Source: Mesorhizobium sp. J8 (GTDB lineage: Bacteria; Pseudomonadota; Alphaproteobacteria; Rhizobiales; Rhizobiaceae). From it: a DNA stretch of 64,000 nt. The notes below the pieces were generated by a model. It searched no databases. It was given only the letters and a program-made list of their open reading frames with translations, and was not told the DNA's origin. Where the stretch lies: contig NZ_AP024109.1 in NCBI RefSeq assembly GCF_016591715.1, forward strand, positions 1,302,001 through 1,366,000. The letters are read 5' to 3'. Positions 8,041 through 17,000 of this stretch are shown here, one piece after another. The translations under genes were made by a program, and so were the position numbers. Position 1 is the stretch's first letter. Every line of letters begins with the position of its first letter.

Positions 8041-11000
8041 TCAAGGTAGAGGGTTGGTGGTCGGCAAGGGCGCGGCGCTTTGGCCGTATTGGATGCTGCC
8101 GCTGGTGCTGCTGGTGCTGAACTTGGTCGGATCGTTGATGCCGTTTGCGTCATCCAACTCGCCCGCGTTTGCGCCGGCAGTTGCGGCCGACTGCGTTACC
8201 TTGAAGACGCCGTAAGACTGTTTGAGACGCACATATTGGCCATTGCCGGCCTGCCCGGCGATGTTCGAGAAGGAATTGCCCTGAAGGTTGAGCCAGATGG
8301 TCGGGAACGGGCCGGCACCGGGCGGACTGGCGATGTCGGTAACCTGGTTGTCCTGAATGGTTATAGCACGGCTGCCGTTGATATGATCGAAGACATTGTT
8401 AGTGATGGTAAGATCGGTCTCGCCGCCGCCCGTGGCCTGACCGCCAAGGCCGACATTGACGGTGATGCCGGGACCCGTCGCGATCTGATAGATCTGGTTG
8501 CCGTCGATCAGATACTTGCCGTTGATGGCACCTTCGTTCTGGATCGTGATGCCGCTTCCGACGGTAGAGCCCGAGTTGAGGACGGCGTTGTCGCCGATGA
8601 TGTTGTTCTTGATCGTGCCGCTGACCGTCCTGGTGAACGGCGCGTTGCCGTTGTCGAAATGATTGATCGCGGTCGAACGCTGGCCGATGAAGGTGTTGTT
8701 CTCGATGTCGAAGGTAAGCGACGTTGAAACAGGATCGGTCGAGACGTCCACGCCCGCATTGTTGTTCGTGAACGTAGCCCCGGACACATTCACCGTCATG
8801 CTGGTGCCGCCCGAGTTGGCGAACAGGCCGGTTCCCGTAATGATATGGGTTGCATCTGAAACGGTGTTGCCGGTGAACGTGCCACCGGTCACCGTCAGCC
8901 CCATAACGGACGAGCCCAGCCCCAGGAAATTGACGAGATTGCCGTGGGGTGAGGTGGCATTGCCATTTATACCCACACCATTGGCAGAAATCGTGTTGTT
9001 GACGAGCTGCAGGTTCGTCAATGTTCCGGAGTTGTTCGAGATCTGAATCTCGAATTCGTTGTTGTTGCTGATCACCGAATTGCTGATCGACGTCGCATGG
9101 GCGCCGTTGGAAGCGGTTCCGGTCAGATTGGTGATGTTGATACCGGACTCGTCCGTCGCCGGGTCGTCGCCGTTGAGGGAGATGTTCAAGCGGTTCAGCA
9201 CGAAGCCGTTGATGTTCGAGCCGCCGATGCCGTCGCCCAGATTGTTGGTGAGGTTCATATAGGCGAGATGGACGTCCTGGGTGTTGGTGAGGCTGACGCC
9301 GTCGCCCGTCGAATTCTGGATCGTACCGCCCGAGCCGTTGTTCGTGCCCCCGCCGTCGCCGGTGACGGTCAGTCCGCCGCTGGCGCCGGTGTTGTTGAGC
9401 ACGATGCCGTTGGCGGCGCCGTTCGACGAAATGCTCCTGAAGGTCAGGCCCGGGGCGCCGATCGTGGTGTTGGCGACGTTGAGCGCGGTGCCCGTGCTCG
9501 AGTTGATTGTATTTGGGCTGCCGCCGGTTGTGACCGTCACCGTGCCGCCACCGGTTGCGTTGAAGCCCACGCCGGACGTGGTGTCGATGTCCAACCCGCC
9601 GCCGGAGAAGTTGATGGTGGCGCCTGTGTTGCCGGTCAGGTTGACGGCGGTGCTGGCGCCGGTGGACAGCGTCTTGGAGCTGCCCGAGAAATTGATCGTG
9701 CCGCCGCTGTTGGCGTTGACGAGGATGCCGTTGGCGAGGCCGCCCGTTGCAGTGATCGATCCGGACAGCGTCGTCGTGCCGCCGGTGCGGTTCTGGATCG
9801 AAACGACGTTGTTCGCAGTGGTCTTCGAAATGGTGCCGGCATAGGTGATGGTGCCGGCGCCGCCATTGACATTGAAGCCGACACCGCTCGGGTTGGTGAT
9901 CGAGGTGTTGGCGTTGAAGGTGAAATTGCCGCTCGAGCCATTCACGATATCGATGCCGGCATCGCCGCCGTTCAGCGTCGTCGTGCCGTTGAAATTGTAG
10001 GTCCCGTCGGCGTTGTCGAACTGCAGGCCGGTACCGTTGGTCGCGGACAGCGTGCCTGTGTTGAAGGTGATCGTACCGGAGTGACCGCTCCCTACCGACA
10101 GTAGGGCTTGGCCGGCGGTTGCCTGGGTGACGTTGCCCGAATAGACCAGATTGGCGCTGCCGCCGCTAACGGCGATGGCCGCGGCGCTGCCGCCCACCAG
10201 TCCGCCGGCGCCCAGATTGATCGTTCCCGATCCGGTGACATTGGTGAGAATGACCCCGCTGCTGCCGCCGGAGCCATTGCTCGTCGACGCGAAATTGACC
10301 CCGCCAGCCGCGACTATCGCGGCGTTCATACTGACCGCGACGCCGGTGCCAGTCGAGATCGCGTTGGCGTTGGCGCCGGTGCCGACGCTGAACGTACCTC
10401 CGCCGGTGATATTGAAGCCGGTGCCGGAGGTGGTGGTGATCGCCAGGCCGCCATTGCTGAAATTGACGGTGCTGCCGGCATTGCTGGTCAGGCTTACCGC
10501 AGCGTTGGCACCGGTGCTGAGCGTCTTGGTACTGCCGGAGAAATTGACCGTGCCGCCGCTATTGCCGCTGACCAGGATGCCGTTGTCCGCGCCGCCGGTG
10601 GCGCTCAGATTGCCGGACAATGTGGTCGTTCCGGCGGTACGGCCTGAAATGATGACGACGTTGCCGGACGTCGTCTTGGCGATGCTGCCGCCATAGCTGA
10701 TATCGGCCGTGCCGCCGCTGACATTGAAGGCCGACCCGAGGGCGCCGCTCAGCGCGCCGGAGCCGAGATTGACGGAGCCGGTGACGTTGCTCAGGGCGAC
10801 ATTGGAGGTGCCGCCGCCGGACGATGTCGAATCAAGCGAGACGTTGGCGGCCATGCTGACGAGGCTGATCGCCTGACCGTTGGCCGCATTCACCGTCTCG
10901 CTGCCGCCGGTGGCGCCGATGTTCATGGTTCCGGCCACCCCGAGAATCCCGGTTCCGCCGGTGGTGTCGATCGTAATGCCGCCGGTGAAGCCAGTCGTGC

Positions 11001-14000
11001 CGCCGCTCTGCGAGACACCAACCCCGCTCGATGTGTCGATATTGGCAAGGCCGCCAACATTAAGCGTACCGCTGGCCCAGCCGATGCCGCCGCCGATCGA
11101 CGCGGTGTTGTTCACGGTCACCGTGCTGAAGTTGAAGGTGCCGGTGTTGGTGTTGACCGCACTGATGCCGGCGCCGGTCGTGCCGGTGACGCTCGTCGCG
11201 CCGGTGACGGTGAAGGTGCCTGCCACGCCATCGAAGATGATGCCGTTCGTCCCGCCGGTGGCGTTGACGCTGGCCACCGTCATGTTGACCGTCAGCGGAT
11301 CGAGATTGAAGGCGGCGCCGTTGGTGGTGTCGACCGAACCGCCGCTGCTGTTCAGCGTGAAGATGGTGCTCGCGCCCTTGGTGTCGACAAGCACGCCTGT
11401 GCCGGCATTGTTGGCGACGGTGAAGGTGCCGAGGTCGAGCGTGCCGCTGGTGTTGGTCAGGTTCAGGCCGTCGCCCTGCACGCGCGCGCCCGTCGTGCCG
11501 ACGGTCAGCGTGCCAGCGTTGACGGTGCCGCCGGCGCCGTTTGAGTCGAACGTGACATTGCTGAAGGCGATGCCGCCGCCGGTGCCGCCGGTGACCGTGT
11601 TGCCGGAGAAGGACCTGACAGCGATCGAGTTGCTCGTCGGGCCGATATTCTGGCCGGCGAAGGACGCGGCCAACGCCGCTCCGGTCGACTGCAGCGTGTT
11701 GTCGTCGATCGACAGCAGCAACGTGTTCGCCGGCGCGCCGGTGGTGGAGAAGTCAAGCGCATTGCCGCCGGCGGCGATGTCGTTGTCCCTGAGGAAGAAG
11801 CTGGAGGCCGAGGTGGCATTGACGAAGATGCCGTCGCCGCTGCCGATGTTGCGGATGATCAGGTTTCCGACGCCGCCGGTAAAGATACCTGTGCCGCTGG
11901 TCGCGAGGTTGATCACCGAGGTGGCGTTGTTGCTCTGCAGCACGGGCCGCAGCGTGTCGATGCCGGCCGGCGCATCGACGATCGTCGAGCTTTGCACCGT
12001 GGTGAAATGGAACACCCCCGACGCGCCGCTGCCGGCAGAGACGCCGAGCTGGGAAACATCGATGGCCGCATCGCCGCTCTTGAAGGCGAGCAGCACTTGG
12101 CCGTCATCGAGCTGGAACGTTCCGCCGCTCAGGTCGAGGGTTTCCTGGCTGCCGTTGACGTTCTTGTCGATCAGAACGATGACGTTGGCCGTCGAGGCCT
12201 GGGCCTGCGCAAGGCTGCCTGGATTGGCAAGACTACCGTCACCGGTTCCCGAAATGTTGCCGTCGAGGTCGACGTAATAGACGTGGATCGAGGCCAGGTT
12301 CGAGGTATCGCCGGTGAAATTGACGTCGTTGAAATTGTAATCGCCATTGGTCGGCAAGGCGTCGGTGGCGTGGATGACCTGGCCACCGGTGGTGGCAATC
12401 GACGATTCGGCCGGACCCTGGCCGTCACCGAAGACAAGCTTTGCGTTGGTCGTGCTGGAGAACTGGACGCCGTAGCCGACATTGGCGATGGTCGAGGTCT
12501 GGCCCGCCGGACCGGGATTGTTGTTGACGGTATCGCCGAGCTGGATAGTGCCGGTGCCGGTCGTGCCGGCCATGTCGATGCCGATCGAGCCTGCCGAGCC
12601 GCCGCCATCGACATCGAAGTCGCCAGCCGTGATGGTGCTCGAACCGAGCGCGGCGCCGTTGAGGTCGAGGCCGACCGCATTGGTAGCACTGGCGGCAATG
12701 CCGATTTTCAGGCTGCCGAAATCCAACGCCGAGCCGAGCGTGCCGGAAACGTCGACGCCGCGCGAGGTGATGCCTTCCAGGTCGACCGCGCCGAGATCGA
12801 GCGCGCCGCCGCCGACATTGTTGAGCGAAATGCCGGTTGCCGCGCCATTGCTCGAAATCGTACCGAAGGTGACGCCGCCGGCGCCGATCGTCGCGTTGGC
12901 GAGGTCAAGCGCGGTGCCGGTTCCCGTGGTGATGATGTTGCCGGCGCCGCTGACGCTGACGGTACCGGCGCCGAGGGTGCTGGCGGTGAATCCCGCGCCG
13001 CTTGAGGTGGTGACGACCAGGCCACCATTGGTGAAGTTGAGCGTGCCGGTGCCTTCGCCCGGCCCGATGCTAGGCGCCTTGACGATGGCGCCGTTGCTGC
13101 CGCTGCTGGTGTCGAAGATCTTCGAGGTGCTCGAGAAGGTGGCCGTTCCCTCGGACGATCCGTCGAACAGGACGCCGACGCCCGTGCCGGTATGATCGAT
13201 CGTGCTCGAAATATTGTAGACGCCGTTGGCGTTGCCGCTGAAGGTGAAAGCCGCCGTCCCCGGCGCGGCCGCCGTGGTCGAAACGACCGAGCCGCTCATG
13301 TTGAGCGCGGTCCAGTCGCCGCCGCCGGCCTGCAGGACACTGCCGGTGTCGACCTTGATTGAACCGTTGTAGTTCAGCGTCGCGTGGACGAGGTTGTTGC
13401 CGCCGTTCAGGCTTATGGCCGAGCCGGTGGTGCTTGTCGTTGCGCCGATGCTGGCGCTGCCGCCGTTGCCGCCGACATTGATGGTGCCGCCCTGGAGGCC
13501 GTTCGTCGCAATGCCGACCGAGCCACCATCGATGGTCAGGGTGGATCCGGCGACATTGGCGATATTTATGGTGCCGACCTGCGGACCGCTGATATCGAAG
13601 CCTCTGTAGCTGACGTCGAGATCGGTCGTGCCGGTGAAATTGACCGCGCCGGTGCCGCTCAGGCCGCTCAGCGAAGCGCCGATGTAGCCGGTATCCCTCA
13701 AGCCGCCAATGTTGACGTCGCCGGCGAGGCTGATACCCCCAAGCAGGACACCGGCGGCGGCATTCGTGGAGACGGCCGAGACGCTGTCGAAGGTAACGCC
13801 GCCAGCGCCGACATTGGCGCCAGACAGGACAAGACCATCGGCGCCGGAATTGATCTTGTTGCCCGTGCCGGTGACGGTGATGGTGCCGGTCGCAAAATCT
13901 CCGAAGGCGACGAAGCCGGCGCCGGTTGTCGTCGTTATATCGAGACCACCATTGGTGAAGTCGATAGTGGAATTGGTATTGGGGGTCGGCGTACCCGATA

Positions 14001-17000
14001 TGTAGCCACCGACGACGCCTATATCGACACCATCGGTCGCGCCCGAGCTGATCTGCTTGGTCGCGCCCGAGAAGGTGATCGCGGCCGAGTCGTTGCCGGC
14101 AATGACGATGTTGCCGCCCGCGCCGGCAAGGCCGTCGGTCAAATTGCCCGACAAGGTTACCGAACCGCTGGTCATGCTCTGGATCGACACGGCCGCGCCC
14201 ACACCGTTGCTGGCGATCGTGCCGCCATAGGAAATGGTCGCGTTGCCGCCGCTGGCAGCGGTGGCCGAGCCGACATTGAACGACGTGCCCGCACCCGTGT
14301 TGGTCAGCGTGCCGATGCCGAAATCCGCCGTGCCGGTCAGGTTCTGCAGGTCGATGCCGTTGCCAGTGCTGAAGGACGCGGCGGTCGAGGCGAAGTTGAT
14401 ATTGGCCGTTATCCCGTCGAGCGCCACCGCTTGCGCGCCCGTGGCGTTTATCGTCCCGGTAGTGACATTGACCGTGCCGCCGCCGGTAGCGCTGAATGCC
14501 GTCGCGCCATTCGTGGTGATGTCTACATCGGCGAAGCTGGCGGTGGCGCCGGTGTTGTTGGTAAGCGAAACCCCATTGCCGCCAACCGTCACCTTGTCGG
14601 TGAAGTTGACCAGGCCGCCGGTGCGGTTGGCGATCGAGATGCCGCCGCTCGCGAGCGTGCCGGGGGTCGCACTGTTCGGCAAGGCGCCGTGCGTGAGCGT
14701 GATGTTGCCATTGCCGCCATCGGCGTTCAGCAATGTGCCGGCAACGTTGATGTTGTTGTTGGTGATCGACAGGTTGGTGGTGAGGCTGTCGACCTTGAAC
14801 GCCGTCTGGCCCGCCGCGACGTTGCTGACCGTAACACCATCGATGAAGATGCCGCCGGCGTTGCCGAACCCGGCAGCATTCTGGTCGATAAGGAAGACCG
14901 AGCCGCTGGCGCCGCTGAAATCAAAGGCAGTGTTCTTCACCTGGTTGTTGCCCAGCAGATGCATCAAGTCGCCGGTTCCGGTGACCACGCCCTCGTCGCC
15001 GGTGACATTGCCACCGGTAGCGCCGAGATTGCCCTGGACATTGATCGGCTGGACCGTGCCGGAGGTGAGGATGGAGTTGCCGTTGCCGAAGCCGTCGATC
15101 GACTGGCCCGAATCGAGCGTGAAAGGCGTGGAACTGAGGTCGACGGTGCCAACGAAGGCGAAGGTCTGCGAACCCACCATGGCATCGGCAGCGGCCACCG
15201 AAATGGTGGTCACATCGGCGCTGAGCCCGTCCGTGCCGGCGGTGATCACGCCGCCGTTCTGCGACACCATGATGACGCCGCCGACAGCGGTCGCCAGGTG
15301 GGCCTGGCCGGTGAAGGCGACGTCGTCGAAATCATAGTTGCCGAGCGTCGGATCGAGCCCGATCGTGTTGACCGTGTAGCCGCCAGCCGCTGCAGTGATG
15401 GAGGACTGACGCCCGTCGGCCGAGGTGCCGTCACCGAAGGTGAAGTTGGCGTTAGCCGAGGTTGCCGTGGTGCCGCCCGACGACAGTTCGACGCCGACAC
15501 CGGTATTGCTGATGCTGGAGCCGCGCAGGAAGGTGATGGTCTTGTTGCCGGTGGTCGACGAAAGGTCGATGCCGCGCGAGGTGAGATCGCCGGTGCCATT
15601 GATCGTTGTCAGGCCGAAATCGGCCGTCGTGGACGAGCCGCTGAAGTCGATGCCGGTCTGGTTGGCGCCGGCGCCCATGATCACATTGGTCGTGCCGAAG
15701 GCGACATTGGCATTGGTGCCGCTGAAATTGATGCCGGTCGCGTTGGCCGTCGGGCCTAGCGTCACGCTGGTCGTGCCGGTGAAAGCTACCGAGCCGGCAT
15801 TGCCTGATATGTCGATGCCGCTGCCGGCAGCACCCGATACCGTCACCGAACCGAAGCCGACGCTGCTGCCGGCGGCGGTGTTCGAAACCGACACGCCCGT
15901 GCCGGTCCCGGTCGAGGTGATCGGGCCGCTGAAGGCCACCGAGCCGCCGGTGATGCCATCCACCTTGACTGCCGTGCCGGGCGCGCTCGCCGAACTGGAG
16001 ATAGCGGCCGAAACCGTGACTGCCGCGCTGCCGCCGGAGACGATCACGCCGTCGCCCGTGCCGCTGTTGGTGATTGTGCCGCCAATGCCGATCGTGCCGG
16101 TGTTGTTGGTCAGGCTGACATCGGCGCTGGCAACATTGGTGGTGACGAGATTGTTGACGCTGACCGTCGCTGCGCTGCCTTGAACCAGCAAGCCGGGGCC
16201 TCCGCCCACCACGGTGTCGATCTTCGTCGTGCCATTGAAGCTGTAGGTGCCGCTGGTGATGCCATTGAGGCTGACGGCGACGCCGCTGACGCGGTACAGA
16301 TCGACGCCACCAAAGGTGACGTTGCCGCCGCCGGTGTTGCTGATGGCGATGCCGGTCGAAACACCGCCGCCCGAGCCATCCACGGTGACGCTGGAGAAGT
16401 TCACCCCGGCCGCGCCGATCGTCATGCCGGCGATCTGGATGCCCTTCTCATCCGGCCCGAGACCAGTCTCCACGGTGTTGCTGGAGCCCGTAACCGTCAG
16501 CGTGCCGCCATTGACCGCGCTAAAGCCGAAGCCGCCATCGGCTGCCAGATCGAGGCCGCCGGTAAAGTTGATCGTGCCGCCGACATTGTTGACGAGATCG
16601 ATCGCGTTGGCCGCGCCGGTGCTGGCCGTGATCTTGCCGCCGAAGGTGGCAGTGCCGCCTGTCATGCCACTGATACGCACCGCGCTGGCCGCTGTGGCCT
16701 GGTTGATGGTTCCGTTATATGTGACGTTGGGCGTTGCACTGTTGATGTTGAAGGCCACATCGCCCGTGTTGGTGATGGAACTCGCGGCGCCGAAGGTCAG
16801 CGTTCCGCTCGAACCGGTCCAGATCGCCACGCCTCGGCCGCCGCCGCTGATGTCGAGATCGTCGAAGGTTGCGCTGCCATCGAAATTGTTGGCGAACAGG
16901 GCGACATTGCCGGCATTGGTGATAGACGTTGCGCCGGTGAAATTGGCGGTCGCGCTCGAATTCACCAGCGCGATGCCGGTCTGGCTCGCGTTCTGGATGT

